Shown: positions 23,840 to 32,984 of the stretch, piece by piece | Position numbering within the stretch: position 1 is the first letter of the stretch | How the letters are laid out: every line of letters starts with the position of its first letter | Assembly: GCA_946411565.1 (NCBI GenBank) | Contig: CAMKEM010000031.1 | Coordinates: 1-33,475, forward strand | Direction of reading: 5' to 3' | From: an uncultured Prevotellaceae bacterium | GTDB lineage: Bacteria; Bacteroidota; Bacteroidia; Bacteroidales; Bacteroidaceae | DNA length: 33,475 nt | Made by a program: the position numbers and the translations under genes | The notes under the pieces: generated by a model | Database searches by the model: none | Told to the model about the DNA's origin: nothing | The model's input: only the letters and a program-made list of their open reading frames with translations

Positions 23840-25011
23840 CTGTATTTCAATTTCATGAACACCTCCGAATTACGGTCATATACCATGAACATGCCTCGAT
23901 TGGCATGGAAATAGTCGTAGCCGAGAGTGGCATGCAACTGGTCGTTGAGGGCATAGTCGGCACTAAGGCGGTTGAAGATGCCGCCGTTGGTAACGTCAAT
24001 GTATGCAAATGACTGGAGTGACAAGGCATTGTGCAGCAGGTCTTTTGACACGCGGAGGGTGGCAAGGCCTGTGTTGCGATGATTTCCACATGCCACGTAT
24101 TTATGGGAATACTGGGCGGCAACCGACCAATCGTTACCCGCATACCAGTCGATGCCGAGGAGCGCATTGGTAGAGTTTGCTCTTGTCAAATCCTCCATTC
24201 CCGTTGTAGTCTGAGCCTCGTCTATATACCAAGCCAATTCACCTCTGATAACGAATTGTCCGATGGGAACAGACGCATCAGCCCCGAGCATGGTCATACG
24301 GCGGTATTCGCCCTCGCCATTATACAGCACAGGCATCTTGTTCCATGTATGCAGAGCTGAAAACGAGAAATCAATGCCACTAAGGAAGAATGACAGGCGA
24401 CTGCCGTATTCCATATTGTAGAGACGGCATTTGGGGGGTTCGTTGATAGTGAACTGTCCCATCGACCACGGATTTTCTGTATCGGTGGGTAATTCGAAGA
24501 ATGAGCTTACAGGCACGGCAACAGCCTCAAGTCGCCATTTCTCTCGGGAGAACTGAATACGCAGCGCACCGACGGGAATACGGATGTCGTCGTAGTCCTG
24601 TGCAAGAAACTCGGTATAGTCCATTGGCGATATTATGTCGGTAAGCCTGAGGCCATCAGCCACTCCCCATACGATTATCTGCCGTCCGGCACGCAGATCC
24701 CAATGCTCGTCAGAATAATATCCATACGCCTCACGCAGTTGCAGTGCTGTTTTGTCTTTCAGAATGGCATTATGCACCAGATTGGCAGAGACGAAAGCAC
24801 CTGCATTGCCCTTTTCTATCGTAACCTCGCCACGTGCCCTACTACGCGATGACATCCAGTCGTTAGGTTTCTGTAGTTGCACAGCATGGTAGGTATCAAC
24901 GAATCCCCTGATGCTTACTTGGAGCGAATCCTCATCCTGCGCAATGGCAGAGGTGAAGCCCCCCAGCCCCCCAAGGGGGAGTATTATTGATAGTATATAT
25001 CGCAAAAGCAT
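23833..25011 (-). CDS. outer-membrane beta-barrel partner of the RND transporter
   Basis: The protein has about 392 residues, starting at the ATG at 25011 (MLLRYILSIILPLGGLGGF), 10 bases after the LolA-like gene; the longer reading frame would overlap that gene. The signal peptide ends SAIAQ. The mature part is rich in alternating beta strands (GFVDTYHAVQLQKPNDW, LRAGRQIIVWGVADGLRLTD) and ends in the classic C-terminal Phe strand (VFMKLKYSF). The pattern resembles DUF1302-type barrels, which commonly travel with an MMPL transporter and a LolA-like protein; substrate unknown. Part of the hydrophobic core of the signal peptide (LPLGGLGGF) is encoded by the 27-bp repeat. Confidence 0.75.
   Translation of the reverse strand: MLLRYILSIILPLGGLGGFTSAIAQDEDSLQVSIRGFVDTYHAVQLQKPNDWMSSRSRARGEVTIEKGNAGAFVSANLVHNAILKDKTALQLREAYGYYSDEHWDLRAGRQIIVWGVADGLRLTDIISPMDYTEFLAQDYDDIRIPVGALRIQFSREKWRLEAVAVPVSSFFELPTDTENPWSMGQFTINEPPKCRLYNMEYGSRLSFFLSGIDFSFSALHTWNKMPVLYNGEGEYRRMTMLGADASVPIGQFVIRGELAWYIDEAQTTTGMEDLTRANSTNALLGIDWYAGNDWSVAAQYSHKYVACGNHRNTGLATLRVSKDLLHNALSLQSFAYIDVTNGGIFNRLSADYALNDQLHATLGYDYFHANRGMFMVYDRNSEVFMKLKYSF
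24955..24981. repeat. 27-bp C/G-rich repeat, copy 2, inside a signal peptide
   Basis: It is identical over 27 bases to 19356-19382, in the same plus-strand orientation. On the minus strand it codes for LPLGGLGGF within the signal peptide of the barrel protein. Confidence 0.85.
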
Positions 25012-25021
25012 ACGGCCGTTA

Positions 25022-25804
25022 TTATTTTTTCTCAAGTTTTGCCACCGTGAAGACTGATTTGTCAATCTTAATGTCGTATTTCGGATTCTTGACAACGATG
25101 ACGGTTCTGTGCTCCGTCTGCACGTTCTTCATCTCCATTTTGCAGATAGTCCAGAAGTTTTGTACCTTCTTGATATCATAAATGGTAAGAACACGATGCA
25201 GTTTGTTAAGTTTATCGTAGTATTCCACGTGGATAGCCATAAGGCAATCCTGACGAATCCATGACACTTTACGACTGTATATTTCGTGTTTGTCAACAGG
25301 CGTGGATTCGATAACCCAGCATTTGTGTCCGTCCTTCATCTCCTCGCGCAGCAATTTGTGCTTGTCCTCATCCACATGGCGCGAACCCATGTCGTCGTAT
25401 GTGAAATCTGTCCCCATGAAATAATCTGTCTTGGATGAAGAACCGCTTATGCGTCGTGTCTTCTTCATTGCCGGAAGATAGAGCCATTTGGCATCTTCTT
25501 TCCCAATCTGGTCATAGTCCCATGTGAGGAAACCTGTTCCCTTCACATCACCGGGATATGTGAAGAACATCATCTTCTTTGTGTCCTTGCCCTCGTCCAT
25601 TGCCCACGAAGTCACCTTGCGCTGTCGGGTATTACCGTTTTTCTTGCAAAGCGTCAGTTCCATCTCTGCATAACGCGTGTTACCATCAGGGCGATCCTTT
25701 ACCTTCTGAATGATGTCACGTCCTGTAAGTTTCTGAGCTTTACAAATTGAAAACTGGAAACAGGAAATTGAAAGCAATGTTGCTAATAAAACTATCTTTT
25801 TCAT
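25022..25804 (-). CDS. LolA-like outer-membrane lipoprotein-sorting family protein
   Basis: The 260-residue periplasmic protein has a signal peptide ([15 protein letters not shown], cleaved near CKA-QKL) and a LolA/LolB-like fold, probably PF17131. Recognisable stretches are [57 protein letters not shown] and [13 protein letters not shown]. In many genomes this family sits beside MMPL/RND transporters and is thought to carry lipid or lipoprotein cargo across the periplasm. Here it lies 63 bases after the RND gene and 10 bases before the barrel gene, so the three likely form one trans-envelope route. Confidence 0.85.
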   Translation of the reverse strand: MKKIVLLATLLSISCFQFSICKAQKLTGRDIIQKVKDRPDGNTRYAEMELTLCKKNGNTRQRKVTSWAMDEGKDTKKMMFFTYPGDVKGTGFLTWDYDQIGKEDAKWLYLPAMKKTRRISGSSSKTDYFMGTDFTYDDMGSRHVDEDKHKLLREEMKDGHKCWVIESTPVDKHEIYSRKVSWIRQDCLMAIHVEYYDKLNKLHRVLTIYDIKKVQNFWTICKMEMKNVQTEHRTVIVVKNPKYDIKIDKSVFTVAKLEKK

Positions 25805-25867
25805 AATTGTTATTTTTTAATCTCTATCTAAATTTTTTCGCTAAAGCTCAACAAGCTAAAGCAAGTC

Positions 25868-28291
25868 TTAATCTCTTAATCTCTTCACCTCTTTTCCAAA
25901 TACCTTGCATTTACTTACAAGTATAGGTGTTACGAACAAATCGGCTGCAAGGGCAGAGAGAATGCCGATGATAGCCATAAGTCCGAAATTGAGGCACATA
26001 TTGCAGACGGATGAGCAGAAGCTCGCAAAGACTGCGGATGTGATGATAGAAGTTATGACGATTGCAATGCCCACTACGCGGAATGTACGACGGATAGCTG
26101 TCTGATAATGCATTGTGCGGTCATATTCCAGTTTAGAGTGGTTAATGAAGTGAATGGTATCATCCACCGCCATACCGAGCATCATCGGCAGAAGCGTGGC
26201 GGTCATCATGTCGAGCGGTATGCCTGCCCAACCCATATAGCCGCCTACGAAGATGGCTGGCATCATGTTTGGAATCAATCCGATAAGTCCTACGCGGATG
26301 CTCTGGAACGCTATCATAAGTATCACTCCAATTATTAATATTGAAATAACGAAAGATAGCATCTGACCTCTTACAAGATACTGCATCATTGTCACATACT
26401 GCGGGATATTACCAACAGTGGTAATCTTGGCACCGGGGAAAAGTTTCTCTGCATCGTTTTGAATCCTACTCAACTCACGCTCTACACGAGCTGAGTTGAA
26501 CTCCGATATCTCCACCATGAGGCGCATACGACGGTAGTCGTAGTCCATCCAGTACTCCGATTCCGTACCTCCGGCATTCTCATAGAGCAGGAACATCTGT
26601 GCCACTTCCTCCTCGGTGTCAGGAATGCGATAGAAGGCAGTATCACCATTGTTCAGTGTCTGGTTAAGGTCTTTCAGAATGTCGAGAATGGAAGTAGAAC
26701 GCTTGGTAAGGTCGTAGCCATTCACCTTTGCCTGCAACTCGTCAAGACGCTTCAAATTCTCAGGTTCCTTAGCCATGTCGTTTTCGGGAAGCTCCACTAT
26801 CAGGTCGTAGGAATAGAGCGAACCAAGTTCTGAGCGACCGACTTCCATCACATCTTTCACATAATCCACTTTCAGCCCCATTGTCCGCTCAATGTCGAAG
26901 GCTGCCTCTATTTTCCAGAGTCCTATGCAAAGCAGTATGCAGACGACAAGGAATGAGTATCCTATCTTCTTAGGATTGCGTAACACCTTGTCGCTAAGCA
27001 TGACCATGAAGCTTTCGCAATTGAAAATTGAAAATTGAAAATTGAAAATTCTATTGAAGAGAGACTTCCTTTCGCGCTCCGGCTCCCTCTCTACGGGAGA
27101 GGGCGGGGGGAGAGGCCTCTCTTTGGGCCTCCCAAACGACAACAGAACAGGTGTGACAATCAGTGATGTAATGAGCACGAAGAACACACTCATAGAACTG
27201 ATAATGCCCACGCAATGCATCGGACGGATCGGAATGACGAGGAATGACAGAAGTGACACCAATGTGGTGAAACCGCAGAAGAATACAGACCACCCTATCT
27301 CCCTGATAGTCTCCACGATAGCCTTGCGACGCTCTCCGTGTATGCGCATACGACCGCTAAAATAGGAGAAGATGTGGATGTTGTAGGCAATGGCTACGGC
27401 AAAAGCCAGAATTGTAGGAATCATCAGTACCGTGGAATCCACATACATCTGCGTAAAGCCTGCAATGCCATAGGTAGTGAAGAGGCCGCCTACTACTGAG
27501 ATGATTGGAGCAATGATACCACGCAGCGAGCGAGTCATGAAGAGCATCACCACCATGCAGATCACCGTTGCAATCATCATCAGTCGCCCCATTTCCTTGC
27601 CTATATATACGGTCTTGCAATGTGTTACGTAGGGCATACCCGTGCCTTTCGGGTGCAGCGATGCGTATTTCGGTTTGTTTATGATGCGCTCCACCTCTTC
27701 GCCTGTGATGATATCAGGTGCCACGGTACTTGTCTTCTTCCATACGCTATCCTTTGGGAATGCCCTCAATTTAATCATAATCCATGAGAGGTCGCCTTTC
27801 GGGGATATCAGCTTGCGAGCCACATGAGGCTTGCTGTATGCCCTCGCCTTGATGCTATCCATTGCCGCAGACCCCTCTTCCGGAATATCGTCAGGCACAA
27901 TCTGCTCGATTGTCATGCCATCGTCACTTCCTACCATGAACTCGATGTCAGTAAGCGATGTCACCTTATCTGCATACGACAGACTGTCAAGAAGTTCATT
28001 CGACAAGGCACGAAGCGTTGTTAGGTTCTTCTTGGTGAAATGATCATCGCAACGTGTAAGTACGCCCACATAGTAGTCGTTTCCGAAATGCGATTTGAAT
28101 TCCTCCGTCTTCACAAGCATGGGGTCATCCTCGATGAAATAGTCATCAAACGATGTTTCCTTCACCATGCGTTTCATACCCACCACTGATAGTATCATCA
28201 GCAGTACAAATGCGCCGAGAGTCCACCAACGTGCCCTCAGCAGTCGCTCGGCATATCTGCCGAACCACTCGTTGATTCTTTCGATTTTCAT
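25868..28291 (-). CDS. RND/MMPL-family transporter
   Basis: The 807-residue inner-membrane protein has two similar halves, each with a first helix, a large periplasmic loop and five clustered helices. The second half contains GMAVDDTIHFINH, the acidic pair typical of proton-driven MMPL proteins; the first half has AVAIAYNIHIFSYF in the same place, without the pair. Between the halves, at about residues 391-430, is a cytosolic linker made of repeat DNA: RPLPPPSPVEREPERER, then IFNFQFSIFNC. Such transporters export lipids or hydrophobic compounds. It follows the TetR gene by 54 bases of AT-rich TTAATTATTAATT and CAATTTT repeats. Confidence 0.88.
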   Translation of the reverse strand: MKIERINEWFGRYAERLLRARWWTLGAFVLLMILSVVGMKRMVKETSFDDYFIEDDPMLVKTEEFKSHFGNDYYVGVLTRCDDHFTKKNLTTLRALSNELLDSLSYADKVTSLTDIEFMVGSDDGMTIEQIVPDDIPEEGSAAMDSIKARAYSKPHVARKLISPKGDLSWIMIKLRAFPKDSVWKKTSTVAPDIITGEEVERIINKPKYASLHPKGTGMPYVTHCKTVYIGKEMGRLMMIATVICMVVMLFMTRSLRGIIAPIISVVGGLFTTYGIAGFTQMYVDSTVLMIPTILAFAVAIAYNIHIFSYFSGRMRIHGERRKAIVETIREIGWSVFFCGFTTLVSLLSFLVIPIRPMHCVGIISSMSVFFVLITSLIVTPVLLSFGRPKERPLPPPSPVEREPERERKSLFNRIFNFQFSIFNCESFMVMLSDKVLRNPKKIGYSFLVVCILLCIGLWKIEAAFDIERTMGLKVDYVKDVMEVGRSELGSLYSYDLIVELPENDMAKEPENLKRLDELQAKVNGYDLTKRSTSILDILKDLNQTLNNGDTAFYRIPDTEEEVAQMFLLYENAGGTESEYWMDYDYRRMRLMVEISEFNSARVERELSRIQNDAEKLFPGAKITTVGNIPQYVTMMQYLVRGQMLSFVISILIIGVILMIAFQSIRVGLIGLIPNMMPAIFVGGYMGWAGIPLDMMTATLLPMMLGMAVDDTIHFINHSKLEYDRTMHYQTAIRRTFRVVGIAIVITSIITSAVFASFCSSVCNMCLNFGLMAIIGILSALAADLFVTPILVSKCKVFGKEVKRLRD
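27068..27117. repeat. 50-bp GC-rich repeat, copy in RND gene
   Basis: It is the exact reverse complement of 11745-11794 in hmuR (50 of 50 bases by eye). Because the RND gene is on the minus strand, both copies are read in the same sense and frame, giving RPLPPPSPVEREPERER in both proteins. Just beside it (27018-27050) is a GAAAATT array coding for FNFQFSIFN. Confidence 0.9.
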
Positions 28292-28345
28292 TCTCTATTT
28301 TAATTGTTAATTATTAATTTTCAATTTTCAATTGTCAATTTTCAA

Positions 28346-28966
28346 TTAATTTAGTATCGCCCTCCATCCTGCATATTCAAACTTAATATAGTCTTCTATT
28401 GCATTTTCAATCTCTTTTGGCGATAACCTATGCTTCATAATCTCCGATATGAAACTGAACATCCACACCGTATGAACGTGATAGGTGAACGAAGACTTAA
28501 CCGTGCTGTAACTTGGATATTTCTTACTAAAACTATCCATAAATATCAGGACCTGCTTCGTACACATCTCGGTATAGTCGTCGATGAAGTTTTCGAGCGA
28601 TGAGCCCTGTGCCTTGAAGAGTATCAGTTCCAGTTCATCGCGATAATGGCTGATCAGTTCCATGTAACTCTGCACATGCTCCGTCATCATCTCGTCGCTC
28701 TCGCCACTTGCATATTTCAGAAACTGCTCATGATACTTCACGTTATGATGTTCGAGAAGCATTTCTTGCATCTTCGCAATCAATGGTGCAACGATGCAAC
28801 GGAAAATCTCATCCTTGCTCTTGAAATAGTTGTAGATGTTGCTCAGTCCGATGCCGGAACGCTTTGCAATCTCTCGCATGGAAGCCTTGGCAAAACCATT
28901 CTTCAAGAACTCCCTCTTGGCTGTCATCACGATCTCCTCACGCGTGTAATCCTTTTTTATCTGCAT
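28346..28966 (-). CDS. TetR/AcrR-family regulator
   Basis: The 206-residue protein has the N-terminal TetR helix-turn-helix, REEIVMTAKREFLKNGFAKA followed by SMREIAKRSGIGLSNIYNYF and KSKDEIF (about residues 9-55), and a helical C-terminal ligand and dimer domain with no clear family. It is first in the minus-strand set with RND, LolA-like, barrel and ABC genes and probably controls them and itself. A 16-bp palindrome lies 38 bases before its start. A promoter with structured leader and a terminator-like hairpin lie further upstream. Confidence 0.88.
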   Translation of the reverse strand: MQIKKDYTREEIVMTAKREFLKNGFAKASMREIAKRSGIGLSNIYNYFKSKDEIFRCIVAPLIAKMQEMLLEHHNVKYHEQFLKYASGESDEMMTEHVQSYMELISHYRDELELILFKAQGSSLENFIDDYTEMCTKQVLIFMDSFSKKYPSYSTVKSSFTYHVHTVWMFSFISEIMKHRLSPKEIENAIEDYIKFEYAGWRAILN

Positions 28967-29003
28967 AATATACTCTCCATGTTTATTCTATCAATAACAT
29001 CAG

Positions 29004-29019
29004 CGTTCAAAAAAGAACG
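29004..29019. promoter_or_regulatory. candidate TetR operator palindrome
   Basis: CGTTCAAAAAAGAACG is a perfect 5-bp inverted repeat around six A. It sits between the terminator-like hairpin and the regulator gene, the expected place for autoregulation. The A6 spacer may also bend DNA. There is no experimental evidence. Confidence 0.4.
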
Positions 29020-29037
29020 ATATTCCAATTTGTTCAC

Positions 29038-29069
29038 AAAAAAAATGGACTCATGCTTGCATGAGTCCA
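29038..29069 (-). terminator. intrinsic terminator upstream of the TetR gene
   Basis: On the minus strand TGGACTCATG-CAAG-CATGAGTCCA forms a perfect stem (29069-29046), followed at once by eight T (29045-29038). It is an unusually good terminator placed about 140 bases after a promoter and 70 bases before the TetR start, so transcription from that promoter should end here unless read-through is allowed. Confidence 0.7.
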
Positions 29070-29205
29070 AATAGCCGTAGCCACGAAATTCTTATGTATG
29101 TAATGCGTTATCATATTTTCAACATTTTTCGAGTGCAATGTGCGAAGCATTTCGCAAGAAGGAAAAAGTGCGTGTCAGCCATAGCTGGCGCACGTTTCAT
29201 TTTCC
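29038..29205 (-). ncRNA. candidate small RNA or attenuated leader
   Basis: A good promoter (29242-29210) and a strong terminator (29069-29038) bracket about 165 bases without an ORF of note. The RNA would hold hairpin 1 (GTGCG..CAGC-TATG-GCTG..CGCAC plus T5, about 29193-29164), hairpin 2 (TGCGAA-ATGC-TTCGCA, 29156-29141) and the terminator stem. The first part is shared with the hmu leader. It may be a stand-alone sRNA or a leader controlling TetR-operon expression; sequence alone does not tell which. Confidence 0.4.
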
Positions 29206-29210
29206 GAGTG
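29124..29210 (-). promoter_or_regulatory. structured 5' leader, copy B
   Basis: Inverted copy of the hmu leader at 10950-11037. Both have TTTGCACTCG, then AAAATGAAACGTGCGCCAGC, a GGCTGACA hairpin side, CACTTTTT, a second hairpin with a CTTC arm, and a second GCACTCG followed by A-rich sequence and ATG. The loop is TATG here and TTAG there, and the outer stem pairs are GTGCG/CGCAC here. Confidence 0.6.
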
Positions 29211-29242
29211 CAAAGGTACGGATAATAATTGAATGCCACAAT
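29210..29242 (-). promoter_or_regulatory. promoter of the TetR/RND operon leader
   Basis: On the minus strand ATTG (29242-29239), exactly 20 bases, then TACCTTTGC (29218-29210). This is a textbook -33/-7 pair and has the same spacing and downstream GCACTCG as the hmu promoter. Confidence 0.65.
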
Positions 29243-29421
29243 ACTCAAAAATTATGATTTGTATTCTTAGAAGTATTACCTATTTTTGATGATTTAAATT
29301 TCCTATTAAAGTGAATAGATAAATTTATCTAAAATACTTATTTCTCGGTATCATTTCCTATTATCGTGGAATTGATGGGATACTCATATATATGTATTTT
29401 CATTCACATTTATCTCCATTA

Positions 29422-29453
29422 TTTGCACAACAGGAAAACATCGTCTATCTTTG
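29422..29453 (+). promoter_or_regulatory. enolase promoter
   Basis: TTTG (29422-29425), 20 bases, TATCTTTG (29446-29453), with a leader of about 50 bases to the ATG at 29512. It is divergent from the TetR-leader promoter, about 180 bases away. Confidence 0.75.
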
Positions 29454-29508
29454 CAACATCAATTCTTTATATACTCATTAATAATTCATGTCTTATCAAT
29501 GATAATAA

Positions 29509-30819
<1,311 letters not shown>

Positions 30820-30844
30820 TATTAGACAAAGATAAATGTAACCT

Positions 30845-30865
30845 TCACACATTATCTATGTGTGA
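30845..30865 (+). other. small hairpin after eno
   Basis: TCACACAT-TATCT-ATGTGTGA, a perfect 8-bp stem without T-run, 25 bases after the eno stop. It may protect the 3' end or work with the stronger terminator downstream. Confidence 0.4.
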
Positions 30866-30896
30866 CCTGAAAAACTTTTGAATAAACCATTTTGAA

Positions 30897-30931
30897 AACA
30901 GGCTACATTGTGAAATGTGGCCTGTTTTTTT
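30897..30931 (+). terminator. eno intrinsic terminator
   Basis: The 13-bp stem AACAGGCTACATT with AATGTGGCCTGTT (one G-T pair) and loop GTGA is followed by a run of seven T ending at 30931. It lies about 80 bases after the eno stop. Confidence 0.85.
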
Positions 30932-31130
30932 GATTTATTTCAGAAATTGTGTTAATATACAGTAATTCATTTATACAATATATCTCAATGAGATAACCTA
31001 AACAACAATTGTTAACAGTAGTACTAAGAATCAGAGTGGATTTGTGTGGATTCAAAATATATCTCACAAAGTCATTATGGGAAGAGGTAACTTGACAAGC
31101 CAAAAGAGGAAAGCCAACATTAGATGAAGT
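30932..31130. other. gap between eno and mobilisation genes
   Basis: AT-rich, without gene, tRNA or clear repeat. If the mobilisation genes belong to an integrated element, one of its ends could lie in or near here, but no attachment-site repeat can be seen inside the window. Confidence 0.4.
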
Positions 31131-31727
31131 CTAAAACCAATGGAGCCATTTGTATACCATCATGATTATGACAGAAGTGAACAAAAAGAATCCCAGAGCG
31201 AAGAAAAAACAGAAGAACCACTGTGCATAATGCCCAAGATAACAGCCGTCATATTCCTTGTATCGTTTCTGAACCTTTCTGCGTTCATCAACAAACATGG
31301 CATTGACTTCACGGATGTGTTCCTGCATTTTGGCAAGCATCCATTTGTGCTCCTTATCGAAAAGTTCTTGAATCCTAAACCTGTCAGCATCAGATACATT
31401 TACAGATACCTGCAACTTGTCTGGAGCATCCCTCAGAAGATTGTCTACATGAGTGTTGATAGTGTCAACCTTGATTCCAATTGAATTGACTGCATTACCC
31501 AGTTTCAACTCGGCACGCTGATACTGCTGAATAGCCGACTCCAGTTGAATAGCAGCATTCACCCATGTGTCAGCAGCCTTGTCGATGTTGGCAGACAACC
31601 GCTTCAGTTCCGGAACACGATTGACGATATCCTGTTCGGCATCCTTCTCCTGAATGTCACCCTCTACCTCGCTCATCATTTCATCAAAGTCTGGCATTTC
31701 CTCTTTGTTCTTGCTTTTTTGTATCAT
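31131..31727 (-). CDS. mobilisation-cassette accessory membrane protein
   Basis: The 198-residue protein is charged and mostly helical (coiled-coil-like QLESAIQQYQRAELKLGNAV) with one C-terminal membrane helix, WFFCFFFALGFFLFTSVIIM. It is the last gene after the relaxase, 15 bases downstream. Small proteins in this position are common in Bacteroides/Prevotella mobilisable elements, but I cannot name the family. It could help dock the relaxosome at the membrane. Confidence 0.55.
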   Translation of the reverse strand: MIQKSKNKEEMPDFDEMMSEVEGDIQEKDAEQDIVNRVPELKRLSANIDKAADTWVNAAIQLESAIQQYQRAELKLGNAVNSIGIKVDTINTHVDNLLRDAPDKLQVSVNVSDADRFRIQELFDKEHKWMLAKMQEHIREVNAMFVDERRKVQKRYKEYDGCYLGHYAQWFFCFFFALGFFLFTSVIIMMVYKWLHWF

Positions 31728-31742
31728 ATATATGTGATTGTT

Positions 31743-32984
31743 TTAACGGTGATAACCACGTCTAACTGCTTTAGGCTTGCACATTGAATGAGCCATATGG
31801 AGGCATCGGCGAGCAAAGGCACGCTCATCCTCGTCATCCTTCTTCCACCAACCTGATTCAGGGGCAGAACCGCCACCGCCTCCACAGGATTCGGACATGG
31901 ATGTAGCAGCATCGATGTACCCTGCAAAGAGAAGCATTGCGATATGCGAGACGTTCTCCTTTGTTGCCGTATCGTTGTCTTCTGGAATCTGAGCTTCATT
32001 AAGGAAAATGTCCTTTACCGTATTCGGAATCCAGACCTTCTTGACATCATTTCCTGTATTGATGCTGAATACGGTATTAATAGGTACGGGATTTGGATGC
32101 ACATTGGGTTTTGCAACAGTTGGCTTAGGAACTGATGGACGGGACAGACTATTGCTTGAGGTGACAACGGGTGAAACTGGCTTCATCCAGACCTGAGTAG
32201 ATTTCGGATGCAGTTTCTTCCATGTATCTTCAAGCTGTGATGCCATGTATCTTCGTCCTATATCAGAAGCCTTGAACACTGAGGCATTCTTGCCGATGGT
32301 GTAGCCGACCAGATTCCAGTTCTTGTCATAGCGAGGCTTCACATCATATCCCTTCATTCGAAGTAGTCTGAAGTATTTGTCAACATCAAATTCTTTCATC
32401 CTTTGAAGAATATATTCACAGGCTTCTGCAATCTCTGCATTCCGCATGTCACGTATTTCATCAGGTTGCTTCCAGCCATGCCTCATGTTGATAATTTCCG
32501 CAGCCATCATTGCCCTCCTGTGAATATCATGAACATCATTGGTATTTCCATCAAGGTCTACACGGCAACAGTCAAGATGCATATGCAATGTTCCAGATTT
32601 GGAATCGGAATGCAAGCCTGATACATTCATTGAATTTCGGAAATTGGTCTTGACCTCTTTCTCCATTCCTTTGGGGATTAGTCCGACAGAGTCAAGGACT
32701 TCCAACGCTTCATCACTTAGATTCTCCCAGTCCTTCATGGTGAAGTTTCCTGCCTCTTCTTTTGAGGGGGATATTACAAACGTAGTCATAAAGCGTTCCA
32801 GCTTTCTCCCGACAGTCCTGTCCTGCTGATGCAGCTGGCAGTGATGCTTCATCATATACCAGATGGCAGTCGGGTCAATACCTTCGGGCATGTGGTTTAC
32901 CTTGACCAACTTTGCCTTCTCCTTATCCAATGCGTACCTTACGGCATTGCCGCCATAGGGTACGACTTTAGCAAGCATAATCAT
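31743..32984 (-). CDS. relaxase/mobilisation nuclease
   Basis: The 413-residue protein has the relaxase core: an N-terminal part with MLAKVVPYGGNAVRYALDKEKA, where a Tyr may be catalytic, and the metal-binding motif GTLHMHLDCCRVDLDGN (H.H plus downstream residues), followed by IHRRAMMAAE. It nicks DNA at oriT and leads the strand during conjugal mobilisation. It starts within the stop of the MobC-like gene (ATGA overlap). The C-terminal part (after about residue 270) is a low-complexity Pro/Ser/Val-rich stretch and then a Gly-rich CGGGGGSAPESGWW segment. Confidence 0.8.
   Translation of the reverse strand: MIMLAKVVPYGGNAVRYALDKEKAKLVKVNHMPEGIDPTAIWYMMKHHCQLHQQDRTVGRKLERFMTTFVISPSKEEAGNFTMKDWENLSDEALEVLDSVGLIPKGMEKEVKTNFRNSMNVSGLHSDSKSGTLHMHLDCCRVDLDGNTNDVHDIHRRAMMAAEIINMRHGWKQPDEIRDMRNAEIAEACEYILQRMKEFDVDKYFRLLRMKGYDVKPRYDKNWNLVGYTIGKNASVFKASDIGRRYMASQLEDTWKKLHPKSTQVWMKPVSPVVTSSNSLSRPSVPKPTVAKPNVHPNPVPINTVFSINTGNDVKKVWIPNTVKDIFLNEAQIPEDNDTATKENVSHIAMLLFAGYIDAATSMSESCGGGGGSAPESGWWKKDDEDERAFARRCLHMAHSMCKPKAVRRGYHR

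Noticed and set aside
25012..25095. 28-residue N-terminal extension of the barrel protein
   Set aside because: It overlaps the end of the LolA-like gene and puts the signal peptide inside the protein; the ATG at 25011 gives a proper signal sequence.
28646..29074. 142-codon plus-strand ORF over the TetR start and leader
   Set aside because: It is antisense to the well-supported TetR gene and runs through the terminator hairpin; no family resemblance.
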